Origin: Xanthobacteraceae bacterium
GTDB taxonomy: Bacteria > Pseudomonadota > Alphaproteobacteria > Rhizobiales > Xanthobacteraceae
Assembly: GCA_030043285.1 (NCBI GenBank)
Contig: JASHXZ010000586.1
Span: 1-10,845, forward strand
Length of the DNA: 10,845 nt
Reading direction: 5' to 3'
Shown here: positions 1 to 5,908 of the stretch, in pieces
Layout of the letters: every line of letters begins with the position of its first letter
Numbering within the stretch: the first letter of the stretch is position 1
The notes under the pieces: generated by a model
Databases searched by the model: none
What the model saw: only the letters and a program-made list of their open reading frames with translations
What the model was told of the DNA's origin: nothing
Translations under genes and position numbers: made by a program

Positions 1-69
1 CCTCGACGGCACTCCTGCGACGAAAACAAAGCGTTGAGTCCCGCGCCCCCTCCACCACGCTGCTCCTGA

Positions 70-1152
70 TCAGCGGCCCAGCCATTTCCTGGCGCGGGTC
101 CAAAGTCCGAGGCCCAGATGCGGTAAGCGGCTTTCGAGCGAACGCTGTTCAAGCTGGGCCACGGCGCGCTGCAGCATGGGAAAGCCGGCAAGCAGCCGCT
201 GGAAGAGAGTCTCAGCCGAGCCTCCGTGCAGGATCGTTTCGCAATACTCCGGCAGTTGGTAACCAAAATCTGCGTACCGCCGGAGCGCCGCCGGACCGCC
301 GCAGCTTTGCAGCGCCATCGCGAAGATCAACTTGAACTGATCCGGCCAGTTGGCGAAGATTTCGGCAGCCGATCTCGGGTCGGACGCTTTCTCGTTCACC
401 ACGCCTTGATTGAAAACGACGGCGAGATACTCGTCCGAGCATTCCGCGGGCGCTACCGCGGGCTGCCAATCGAGATTGCGCTGGATATCGGAGTCCTCGG
501 CGCTTTGTTTCAGGCGCGATCCTGCAGGGCGCCATGCGACATGCGTCCTGTACGCGTGACAGCCGGCAACCAGATGCTCAAAGCAGAGACGAAAGTATTG
601 CGGGTCTGACGTGAGTTTTTCGTATCGGAACAGCTGCCGCTCGTGGAGATTGTTGAAATTCCACATGTCCTCGCTGATGGTCGCATGGCAGAGGCTGAAG
701 AATGTCGCAACGTAAAAGTCGCAATCGCGCAGGCGATCCGCTTCGGCGGCATCGATCTTATCGATTGAGTAGAATCGGAAAATCCGAAACACCTCGGCAA
801 CCGTCAGCGGGTCGCTTGATTGAACGTGCTGTGCTTCACGATGGAGAAGCGAATTGACGCGCGTGATCGGGTGCCGGCACATCGCGGCAAATCCGCCATG
901 GACGGCGTCGATTTCGGGTTTGATGCTGCTGCTCACAAAGCCGTGCACTGCGCCAAAATATTTACAGCCGTCGGCAAGCAGATAAAGTCGACTGAGCTCC
1001 TGCGCGAAACAATGGGGTTCATGGCGCGACGGCTCATGATGCGCCGCAGAGATCGACCGCGCACCATGGAAGCAGGCGAGACCTGGATGGAGACTCAGCA
1101 CGCGGGCCAACCAGAGGCTGGCAGTGCTCCCGACCGTGGAAATATAGAACAT
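70..1152 (-). CDS. Sulfotransferase-like P-loop protein
   Basis: A 360-residue protein, probably a PAPS-dependent sulfotransferase or a relative; acceptor unknown. The N-terminus begins directly with a beta-strand and nucleotide loop, FYISTVGSTASLWLARVL (residues 2-19), which resembles the 5'-phosphosulfate loop of sulfotransferases. A second motif, CRHPITRVNS (about residues 92-101), matches the 3'-phosphate-binding Arg...Ser pattern of the family. The rest has no motif I can name. A TTG at 1203 would add 17 residues; I chose the ATG at 1152 because the P-loop strand then starts at residue 2, as is common in bacterial members, but neither start has a strong ribosome binding site. The first loop has STASLW where the usual pattern is closer to SGTTWL, so the catalytic contacts are not certain. 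It stands alone, with no polysaccharide or lipid synthesis genes beside it in the window. An inactive P-loop relative is the main alternative. Confidence 0.7.
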   Translation of the reverse strand: MFYISTVGSTASLWLARVLSLHPGLACFHGARSISAAHHEPSRHEPHCFAQELSRLYLLADGCKYFGAVHGFVSSSIKPEIDAVHGGFAAMCRHPITRVNSLLHREAQHVQSSDPLTVAEVFRIFRFYSIDKIDAAEADRLRDCDFYVATFFSLCHATISEDMWNFNNLHERQLFRYEKLTSDPQYFRLCFEHLVAGCHAYRTHVAWRPAGSRLKQSAEDSDIQRNLDWQPAVAPAECSDEYLAVVFNQGVVNEKASDPRSAAEIFANWPDQFKLIFAMALQSCGGPAALRRYADFGYQLPEYCETILHGGSAETLFQRLLAGFPMLQRAVAQLEQRSLESRLPHLGLGLWTRARKWLGR

Positions 1153-1203
1153 ATGCAGACCCGTTTCACGCGGCAGGCGCGGCGAGAGAGCGAGCGCAAG
1201 CAA

Positions 1204-1588
1204 ATCGATGAAGCCCCGGAAACAGACTATTGGTTGGGCGAAGTTCGCGCTCGTTAAGAAGCGTTAATGTTCGGGATCGGCTTAATGAATTGCAGGTAAA
1301 ATCCGCGTAACGAGCGGACGTTATGGTCGAGAGCCTGATTGGCGGATTGGGCAAGTGCTGCCGCTCGGCAAGCTGCGTGAGAGTGAACGTGCACTTTCTA
1401 TAGGCAACGCTGCGTCAACCCGCTGTCAAACCAGCATCAGAAACGTTCTTCTTTCAAATCAGCCGTTTAGGGGGGTGCCGGATCAATCGAAGCATTTGGA
1501 CGAGGTTTTCGCCGCAATTGAGCAACGCGGCAAAACCGTCGGCGGATTGGTTGAAACGGGTCATTTCGACGCTCGGGCGTCATTTTCG
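1204..1588. other. Gene-free stretch upstream of the sulfotransferase-like gene
   Basis: I find no credible gene here. The stretch should carry the promoter of the minus-strand sulfotransferase-like gene. The only structure I can point to is a TTAA cluster: on the minus strand TTAACG, four bases, TTAACG (1252-1267), with another TTAA at 1282-1285. At 1561-1590 there is a near-repeat of TCATTTCGACGC / TCATTTTCGACGC with a small GACGC-CGGG-type hairpin between the copies. A plus-strand open frame of 117 codons from 1355 has no ribosome binding site and no recognisable domain, and it runs across a gene remnant in the wrong frame. Confidence 0.5.
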
Positions 1589-1915
1589 ACGCGGCTCCGC
1601 GCGGCCGATTGGCGTTGCCAGTACTGTCCGTTTTGCGGCATTGCCCGGCGCCGCATGCGTCCGCGCGGCGGCGTAGGAAGCCTGCTATCCCGACTGGCCG
1701 GTGACTAGGATCAGGTTCACTGCGGGCGGACGTCCGACATGCTGGCGCGCGTGCTGGCGACGACCATGTCGCGCGGGCTCGGCCAAGTCGGTAGAGAAGC
1801 GTGCCGGCGCCGGGAGCAAGCGTGGCCCTGGTCGGCAAGGCATCCAAACTGACATCAGAAATCGGGTGGCGAGAAGACTCTGGGCCAGCCATTCTGTTGC
1901 GCAGCAAACGCGACG
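1589..1915 (+). pseudogene. Decayed Bug-family (TTT) solute-binding protein gene, 5' portion
   Basis: This is a remnant of a tripartite-tricarboxylate-transporter receptor gene closely related to the intact gene at 7812-8810. The alignment starts at the same point: TTTCGACGCGGCT here against TTTCGATGCGCCT there, so the start ATG has become ACG (1589-1591). It runs through the signal peptide to GGAAGCCTGCTATCCCGA (1676) against GGAAGCCTCCTATCCCGA (7901), and the strongest block is ATGTCGCGCGGGCTCGGC (1767-1784), identical to 7994-8011. Damage is multiple: loss of the start codon, TAG at 1674-1676 where the intact gene has CAG, a 3-base deletion near 1707, a 1-base deletion near 1728, and further gaps. 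Similarity is clear to about 1812 and then becomes patchy; a last hint is the frame reading ILLRSKRDG near 1890-1916, like the family's YTILLGSNG. The remaining two thirds of the gene are absent, and the DUF1203 gene follows at once. Confidence 0.85.
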
Positions 1916-1919
1916 GAGG
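1915..1919 (+). promoter_or_regulatory. Shine-Dalgarno site deciding the DUF1203 start
   Basis: GGAGG lies 5 bases before the ATG at 1925, which makes that ATG a better start than the overlapping GTG at 1919. Confidence 0.75.
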
Positions 1920-1924
1920 TGACC

Positions 1925-2389
1925 ATGAATTTTCGTATCCGCGGCCTCGAGGCCCGCCAGTTCGATCATCTTTTTACGCTCTCCGATGCCGAGCTTGCCC
2001 AGCATGGCGCCGTCCGGCGGATCGCCGATGCGCCGCGTCCCTGTCGCATCAGTCTGAGTGACGCAAATCCCGGGGACGAGCTCATCCTGGTCAACTACGA
2101 GCATCATGCCGTCGCCTCGCCATACCGAATGCGGTTCGCCATCTACATTCGCCGCGGCGAAGAAACCTTCGATGCCATCGGCGAGGTGCCGGATCAGCTT
2201 CGCAAACGCACGCTCGCGGTGCGGGGTTTTGATGCTTGCGGAATGATGACGGGCTGGGAGATCGTCGAGGGCGCCGACGTCGAGGCGTCGATCGAGCGCC
2301 AATTCGCGAATGGGGACGCAGAGTACCTGCACATTCATTTTGCCGCTCCCGGGTGCTTCGCTGCACGGGTCGATCGCGTCGCACTTTGA
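1925..2389 (+). CDS. DUF1203 family protein
   Basis: A 154-residue soluble protein that matches the DUF1203 family from end to end; its biochemical function is not established. Family hallmarks seen are FRIRGLEARQF at the start, AVRRIADAPRPCRISLSDA (about residues 31-49), GDELILVNYEHH (about 52-63), RGFDACGMM in the middle, and the ending YLHIHFAAPGCFAARVDR. The start is the ATG at 1925, preceded by GGAGG at 1915-1919 with a 5-base gap; a GTG at 1919 would overlap that site. It is a single gene: the 135-base gap to the next gene and the remnant upstream argue against an operon. The conserved HIH and Cys near the C-terminus might suggest a metal or catalytic site, but that is a guess. Confidence 0.9.
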   Translation: MNFRIRGLEARQFDHLFTLSDAELAQHGAVRRIADAPRPCRISLSDANPGDELILVNYEHHAVASPYRMRFAIYIRRGEETFDAIGEVPDQLRKRTLAVRGFDACGMMTGWEIVEGADVEASIERQFANGDAEYLHIHFAAPGCFAARVDRVAL

Positions 2390-2444
2390 TCCCTTGCCAT
2401 CCGCGCAGCGTGGACAGGCGCTGATCTTGAAAAACCAACCTGGC

Positions 2445-2470
2445 TTGACCTAGCTTAACTTGCCTTGACC
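2445..2470 (+). repeat. Twin CTTGACC motif upstream of the secreted-protein gene
   Basis: TTGACC occurs at 2445-2450 and again at 2465-2470, exactly 20 bases apart, with a CTTAACTTG in between. Each could serve as a -35 hexamer, but no good -10 sequence lies at 16-18 bases from either, so I record it as a short repeat in the promoter region and not as a promoter. Confidence 0.35.
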
Positions 2471-2530
2471 CGACGCAGGTTATGGCAGTAGCTTGCAACC
2501 GACGCTCGGGACGGATAGGGGATCATCATC

Positions 2531-2866
2531 ATGGTTCGATTTATCCCGCTTCAGTGGTCTGCGGCTGCGGTGCTTGCGGCGGCCATAATCGCGTCGACGA
2601 CCGCGCCCGGGTGGGCGTTCACTCAGCAAATGCTGCAGCCCGGACAGAGCGGCAACTATAACTTCAATTATTCCGGTCCGGACAATCAGGCCGCCACCAG
2701 CCAGACCACGCCCACTGATCCGAATAGTCCGGGGCTCCACTTCAACATTGAACAGGGCCAGATGGGGCCATTCGGCGGTTTTCAAGGCGGCGATCGCTCC
2801 TTTGGCAATGGCGGCGATCCGACAAATCCGAACTTCTATATCCAGCCCCGCGGCAACGGGAACTGA
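2531..2866 (+). CDS. Small secreted Asn/Gly/Pro-rich protein of unknown function
   Basis: A 111-residue protein with a clear Sec signal peptide: a short positive start (MVRF), a hydrophobic stretch AAAVLAAAIIA (about residues 11-21) and a likely cleavage after GWA at residue 29. The mature part of about 82 residues has no cysteine and is rich in Asn, Gly, Gln and Pro, with repeats of the type PFGGFQGG and DPTNPNFYIQP, so it is likely to be flexible or disordered and to sit in the periplasm or outside the cell. I do not recognise a domain. The start follows ATAGGGGATC, a fair purine-rich site. It stands alone, with a hairpin 20 bases after the stop (2886-2914). I regard it as a real gene because of the signal peptide, a composition that is not typical of a chance frame, and the terminator-like structure. 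Confidence 0.75.
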   Translation: MVRFIPLQWSAAAVLAAAIIASTTAPGWAFTQQMLQPGQSGNYNFNYSGPDNQAATSQTTPTDPNSPGLHFNIEQGQMGPFGGFQGGDRSFGNGGDPTNPNFYIQPRGNGN

Positions 2867-2885
2867 ATCTCGGCTCTATGTGACC

Positions 2886-2914
2886 GCCGGTGAAGCTCGG
2901 CGAGCCCGACCGGC
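2886..2914 (+). terminator. Hairpin downstream of the secreted-protein gene
   Basis: GCCGGT (2886-2891) pairs with ACCGGC (2909-2914), and inside it GCTC (2895-2898) pairs with GAGC (2902-2905) around a 3-base loop, with a symmetric 3-base internal bulge on each side. It starts 20 bases after the stop codon. There is no run of T after it, so it may be a weak or Rho-assisted terminator. It also lies just past the end of the minus-strand SnoaL remnant. Confidence 0.45.
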
Positions 2915-2921
2915 TAATAGC

Positions 2922-3161
2922 TCAGGACAATCCAGCGACGCCAGCCGCGGTGTCGGTATGCTCCTAAAAGAAAATCATTCTTCCTTGGTTGTATTTGAAA
3001 ACGTGCACCCAGTCTTCTTTTATGGTTTTTCCTGTTCTTTTTGCTTGAACGGTTGATGTCCCGATGACGATCACGGTGTCGCCTTGCTCGATCATTTGAC
3101 GCGGCGCGAAGCCGGGAAGCGTGACGTGGCGCATTTGCGCGAGATGGCGGTTTGCTTTGAC
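2922..3161 (-). pseudogene. SnoaL/NTF2-like protein remnant (C-terminal half, amber-interrupted)
   Basis: Reading the minus strand from about 3161, in one frame, gives a recognisable SnoaL-like (NTF2 fold) half-domain: FAPRQMIEQGDTVIVIG, then VQAKRTGKTIKEDWVHVF, then KYNQGRMIFF, then TAG at 2966-2964, and directly after it in the same frame EHTDTAAGVAGLS and a TGA at 2924-2922. Family members read roughly F-(Q/R)-E-Y-T-D-T-A-A at this point, so one sense codon, perhaps CAG, has become TAG and the last strand is still readable. The N-terminal half, about 50-60 residues, is missing, cut where the ArsR-type gene ends (stop at 3164-3162). An ATG at 3134 could still start a 56-residue peptide, but it has no good ribosome binding site and only half a fold. 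The segment 2967-3060 is visibly richer in A and T than its neighbours. Confidence 0.8.
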
Positions 3162-3899
3162 CTAAGCGGTCAGGCGTCGTGGGCCGGATAGCCGAGGGGT
3201 TGGGACGCCCTCATCGTTGATCTCGATCTGGAACATCTCGGACAAACCCGCTCTGCCGGTCGACGTCAGTTGAAGCGCGCGGCTGCCCGACACGGATTTG
3301 AGCCATTCGAGCTCCAACAGACGATCCAGAATCCGGGCACCGACGAGACCCTTGAGGTGATAACGGCGTTCGCTCCAGTCGAGACAAGGCTGGCAGAAAA
3401 TCCGCCGCGTCCGCGGTCGAAGATCAACGCCGAACGCGGCAAGGAAACGTTCGCCCGAAGGCGTGACTTCACCGCCTTGATCGGTGAGGATGACGTGCCC
3501 CATGGTCACAAGGGCGTCGGTAACTGCGACGCCTATTCGGCCGGCCAGGTGATCGTAACAACTTCGGGCAAAATGGAGCGCATCGTCGTTTGCTGACCGC
3601 GGCTGACGGCGCGGCGGCACCTCGATGGCGGCGACGACCTTGATACTTTCCAGCATCGTCGCGACCAGCGGCGAGGCGATCCGATAATAGCTAAAGCGGC
3701 GCACGCGCGTGACAGTCAAAAGCCGCGCGGCAACGAGCTTGCTCAAGTGGCCGCTCGCGGTCGCGCGCGAGACGTTGGCGCAGTACGCAAGCTCGGTGGC
3801 CGTGAGCGACTGACCGCCCATCAGAGCATTGAGCATCGTGGCTCGCGCAGTGTCACCCACGAGAGCGGCCACTTCGACGAGATTTGCCGCCGCGACCAT
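3162..3899 (-). CDS. ArsR-type winged-helix regulator with Cys-containing C-terminal domain
   Basis: A 245-residue DNA-binding regulator. Residues 1-95 form an ArsR-like winged helix: ALVGDTARATMLNALMGG, then the helix-turn-helix LTATELAYCANVSRATAS and HLSKLVAARLL (about 32-61), then the wing RVRRFSYYRIA (about 65-75). The long C-terminal half is the type found in a subset of ArsR-like regulators: CYDHLAGRIGVAVTDAL (from 114), GGEVTPSGERFLAAFGVDL, and IFCQPCLDWSERRYHL (157-172). Cys114, Cys159 and Cys162 (a CxxC) could bind metal or act as a thiol switch; this is inference. The gene is divergent from the DUF1330-TSUP pair, with 151 bases between the start codons, and that gap holds two palindromes, so it probably represses its own promoter and the pair. 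The start ATG at 3899 fits the usual length of the winged-helix domain. Confidence 0.88.
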   Translation of the reverse strand: MVAAANLVEVAALVGDTARATMLNALMGGQSLTATELAYCANVSRATASGHLSKLVAARLLTVTRVRRFSYYRIASPLVATMLESIKVVAAIEVPPRRQPRSANDDALHFARSCYDHLAGRIGVAVTDALVTMGHVILTDQGGEVTPSGERFLAAFGVDLRPRTRRIFCQPCLDWSERRYHLKGLVGARILDRLLELEWLKSVSGSRALQLTSTGRAGLSEMFQIEINDEGVPTPRLSGPRRLTA

Positions 3900-3911
3900 C
3901 CTTAAATCTAT

Positions 3912-3924
3912 CGCCGATACGGCG
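3912..3924. promoter_or_regulatory. Candidate operator palindrome near the regulator start
   Basis: CGCCG-ATA-CGGCG is a perfect 5-base inverted repeat lying 13-25 bases upstream of the regulator's ATG. Its place in a divergent promoter region of an ArsR-type gene makes it a candidate binding site. GC-rich palindromes of this size also arise by chance. Confidence 0.3.
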
Positions 3925-3960
3925 GCACATCAATCGGCGCCAGTTTGGCATCGGCCGAAC

Positions 3961-3975
3961 TGTCCGCGCGGGACA
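3961..3975. promoter_or_regulatory. Candidate operator palindrome in the divergent promoter region
   Basis: TGTCC-GCGCG-GGACA is an inverted repeat with 5-base arms, centred 49 bases from the other palindrome and roughly midway between the regulator and the DUF1330 gene. The TGTCC/GGACA arms are less GC-biased than chance repeats here, which makes it the better operator candidate of the two. Confidence 0.35.
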
Positions 3976-4050
3976 ATCGCGAACCCGGCGGCAACAATGC
4001 GGGTTGGTCCTAGTCCAGCGAGGATGCTCTCGGCTGGCATGGAGGATGTG

Positions 4051-4344
4051 ATGGTCGCTTATTGGGTCGCACGCTCGAAAGTCAACAATCCGGATCAGTA
4101 CAAGAAGTACACAGAGCTCGTACCGGACATCCTGCAAAAGTTCGGCGGCAAGGTTTTAGCCCGCGGCGGCAAATTCAAGATCCTCGAGGGCCCTGAGAAA
4201 TTCCGCCGCTTCGTCGTGATCGAGTTCCCGAATTTCGAGCAAGCAGTCGCCTGCTACGAATCGCCCGAGTACCTCGCAGCCGTCGCGCACCGCCAGAAAG
4301 ACGGTGCAAGCGAGTTGGAGATCGCCATCGTCGAAAGCATCTGA
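4051..4344 (+). CDS. DUF1330 family protein
   Basis: A 97-residue protein of the DUF1330 family, small dimeric alpha/beta ferredoxin-like-fold proteins (the wider dimeric alpha-beta barrel group) with no agreed function. Family features seen are the start VAYWVARSKVNNPDQYKKY, the middle GGKVLARGGKFKILEGP, the strand RFVVIEFPNFEQAVACYESPEY and the ending ELEIAIVES. The start is the ATG at 4051, preceded by GGAGG at 4041-4045 at 5 bases; an ATG at 4039 overlaps that site and would add four residues. It is the first gene of a pair with the TSUP permease, 20 bases apart. The divergent ArsR-type regulator probably controls both. The context hints at a role in handling a small compound moved by the permease, but the sequence does not show this. 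Confidence 0.9.
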   Translation: MVAYWVARSKVNNPDQYKKYTELVPDILQKFGGKVLARGGKFKILEGPEKFRRFVVIEFPNFEQAVACYESPEYLAAVAHRQKDGASELEIAIVESI

Positions 4345-4364
4345 GAGCACCAACACAAAACGTC

Positions 4365-5132
4365 ATGTTGATCGGCATCCTTCATTCCGAGCCCGCAAGT
4401 ATCATTGCTGCCGTGGTTTGCAGTCTGATCGTCGCCGGCCTCCTGAAGGGGACAATCGGGGTCGGCATGCCGGTCGTCGCGCTGCCGCTGCTGTCGCTGT
4501 TCATCGACATCAAATCTGCGACCATGCTGCTGAGCGTGCCTTTGATCTTCAGCAACTTGCCGCAGGCGCTGGAGGGCGGCAAGACCGGACGGCGCCTCAT
4601 GCAATTGACGCCGGTTTTTCTTGGGCTCATTCCCGGCCTTTTTCTCGGTGTTCGAGTCCTGTTAGCGCTCGATGCGAACGTTGCAAGGATTATCGCAGGC
4701 CTGGTGCTTATGGGTGTCGCCGGCGTCACGCTGCTCGCGCCGAAACTGCGGATTCAGTCGCGCTGGGTTTTACCGACCGGCATCACATTCGGATTTTTCG
4801 GCGGGATTATGGGCGGCACCGCAGCGATGGCGGGACCGCTTGTTTTCATATTTCTGCTGGCGAAGGGACTGCGCGGAATGGCGTTCACAAAGGAAGCATC
4901 GCTGTATCTCGTCGTTTCCTCCGGCTTGCTGGCCATTCTTCTGACGGCCAGCCGCGAGTTCGATTGGCTTGACGTTGCCGTCTCGACCGCTGCGACGCTG
5001 CCGGTCGTGCTCGGCATGTACGTCGGACAACATATGCGCGATAAAATTGCGCCTGAGACATTCAAGAAGCTGGTGTTGATCGCCGTCATTGCCGCGGGCG
5101 CCGAGTTGCTGCGGCATGGTATCTTCAGTTAA
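4365..5132 (+). CDS. TSUP family membrane permease (TauE/SafE, DUF81)
   Basis: A 255-residue inner-membrane protein with about eight hydrophobic segments and the internal two-fold repeat of the TSUP family. The repeated glycine motif is seen at GLLKGTIGVGMPVVALPLL (25-43) and again at GFFGGIMGGTAAMAGPL (143-159). The family includes exporters or importers of sulfite, sulfoacetate and other small organic anions; the substrate here is unknown. Family length is about 250 residues, so the gene is full length. It follows the DUF1330 gene by 20 bases with a weak ribosome binding site, so translation may be helped by coupling. The stop codon lies in a tandem 14-base duplication, and a hairpin follows at 5173-5200. 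Confidence 0.88.
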   Translation: MLIGILHSEPASIIAAVVCSLIVAGLLKGTIGVGMPVVALPLLSLFIDIKSATMLLSVPLIFSNLPQALEGGKTGRRLMQLTPVFLGLIPGLFLGVRVLLALDANVARIIAGLVLMGVAGVTLLAPKLRIQSRWVLPTGITFGFFGGIMGGTAAMAGPLVFIFLLAKGLRGMAFTKEASLYLVVSSGLLAILLTASREFDWLDVAVSTAATLPVVLGMYVGQHMRDKIAPETFKKLVLIAVIAAGAELLRHGIFS

Positions 5133-5154
5133 CGGACTTGAGTTAACAGACTTG
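5127..5154 (+). repeat. Tandem 14-base duplication over the permease stop codon
   Basis: AGTTAACGGACTTG (5127-5140) is followed without a gap by AGTTAACAGACTTG (5141-5154), one mismatch in 14. The first copy contains the TAA stop of the permease gene. It looks like a small slippage duplication and has no effect on the protein. Confidence 0.75.
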
Positions 5155-5172
5155 CCGGGCCGCTGTGGGGTG

Positions 5173-5200
5173 CCGCCGCAACGTCGCGATGTTGCGGCGG
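5173..5200. terminator. Bidirectional terminator-like hairpin between convergent genes
   Basis: CCGCCGCAAC (5173-5182) and GTTGCGGCGG (5191-5200) form a perfect 10-base stem with the 8-base loop GTCGCGAT. It lies between the ends of the convergent permease gene and the exported-protein gene. There is no strong T-run on either side, so the terminator role is inferred from the stem and position. Confidence 0.6.
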
Positions 5201-5216
5201 ACGCCGTAACTTGACG

Positions 5217-5729
5217 TTATTGCTTTTGCGCCGCGGCCTGCAGCGCCTTCCAGTCGAATTTTTGCGCGAGCGGCAGCGCGTCGTCCTCGGTCAGGCCGTT
5301 GTAGGAAACGCTGAACAGCGCATTGGGACCGAGCGCGACCATGATCGCGCCGGACTTTTGTGAAATGTTGAATGTCTTGGTCACCGACAGGCCGTTGATC
5401 GTCGACGTGATCATGTGCCCGTCGCTGGTCTGGATGTTCATTGCCGACTGGGTCGCCGCCAACGCGCCCGCTGCAGCCGCTCCGATGATGACCGAGGCGT
5501 GCAACTGCGCGCCGCCGTGCTGATAATCGCGGGTGGCGGTGGTCATGCTGGCGTTGGGCATCTCCATCGTCATGCCGTCGGGTTTTTTGCCCTGCCAGCC
5601 GTCCAGATCGACCAGCAGCGGAAGAAAGCGCTGAAACGCCTGATCGGCATACGATGGCGAAGCCCGCAACAGCCAGGCAGCAGGTAACGCGCCGAATACC
5701 AGCGCGACAGCGCGACGACGACTGATCAT
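5217..5729 (-). CDS. Exported protein of unknown function
   Basis: A 170-residue protein with an N-terminal export signal: MISRRRAVALVFGALPAAWLL with a likely cleavage after PSYA near residue 29. The arginine run in SRRRAVA resembles a twin-arginine signal only loosely. The mature part is polar with a central Ala/Gly-rich segment, VIIGAAAAGALAATQSA (about residues 81-97), flanked by DGWQGKKPDGMTMEMPNASM and by SDGHMITSTINGLSVTKTF, and it ends KFDWKALQAAAQ. It has no cysteine and several methionines, some in MxM patterns (MTMEM), which could bind a metal such as copper, but this is a guess. I chose the ATG at 5729 because GGGGGGAA lies about 6 bases upstream. It is convergent with the permease and follows the kinase gene by 169 bases on the same strand, so it may have its own promoter. 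Confidence 0.75.
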   Translation of the reverse strand: MISRRRAVALVFGALPAAWLLRASPSYADQAFQRFLPLLVDLDGWQGKKPDGMTMEMPNASMTTATRDYQHGGAQLHASVIIGAAAAGALAATQSAMNIQTSDGHMITSTINGLSVTKTFNISQKSGAIMVALGPNALFSVSYNGLTEDDALPLAQKFDWKALQAAAQKQ

Positions 5730-5892
5730 GTGTTCCCCCCGTCCCATGTTGCAGATGGCGGTAATGGCTTGCCGGCCGATAATACCGTGGCGGCGGGTTG
5801 GTTTGCCAGCGCCTTGCGGCGGCCGCGGCGGCCTTTCCTGGACGCATAATCGAAGCGGAGCGGGCCGCAGGCAATCGATCGCGCCGACCGCC

Positions 5893-5908
5893 GCAGCCTC
5901 ACGGCTGC
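5893..5908 (-). terminator. Small hairpin over the kinase stop codon
   Basis: GCAGCC (5893-5898) and GGCTGC (5903-5908) pair around a 4-base loop that contains part of the TGA stop of the sensor kinase. Without a T-run this is only a weak candidate for transcript end processing or termination. Confidence 0.25.

Noticed and set aside
1355..1708. A 117-codon plus-strand frame ending in the receptor remnant
   Set aside because: No ribosome binding site, no recognisable domain, and its last part crosses the remnant in another frame.
1685..2338. A 217-codon minus-strand open frame opposite the DUF1203 gene and the receptor remnant
   Set aside because: The plus-strand DUF1203 match is complete and has a good ribosome binding site; the antisense frame is a shadow.
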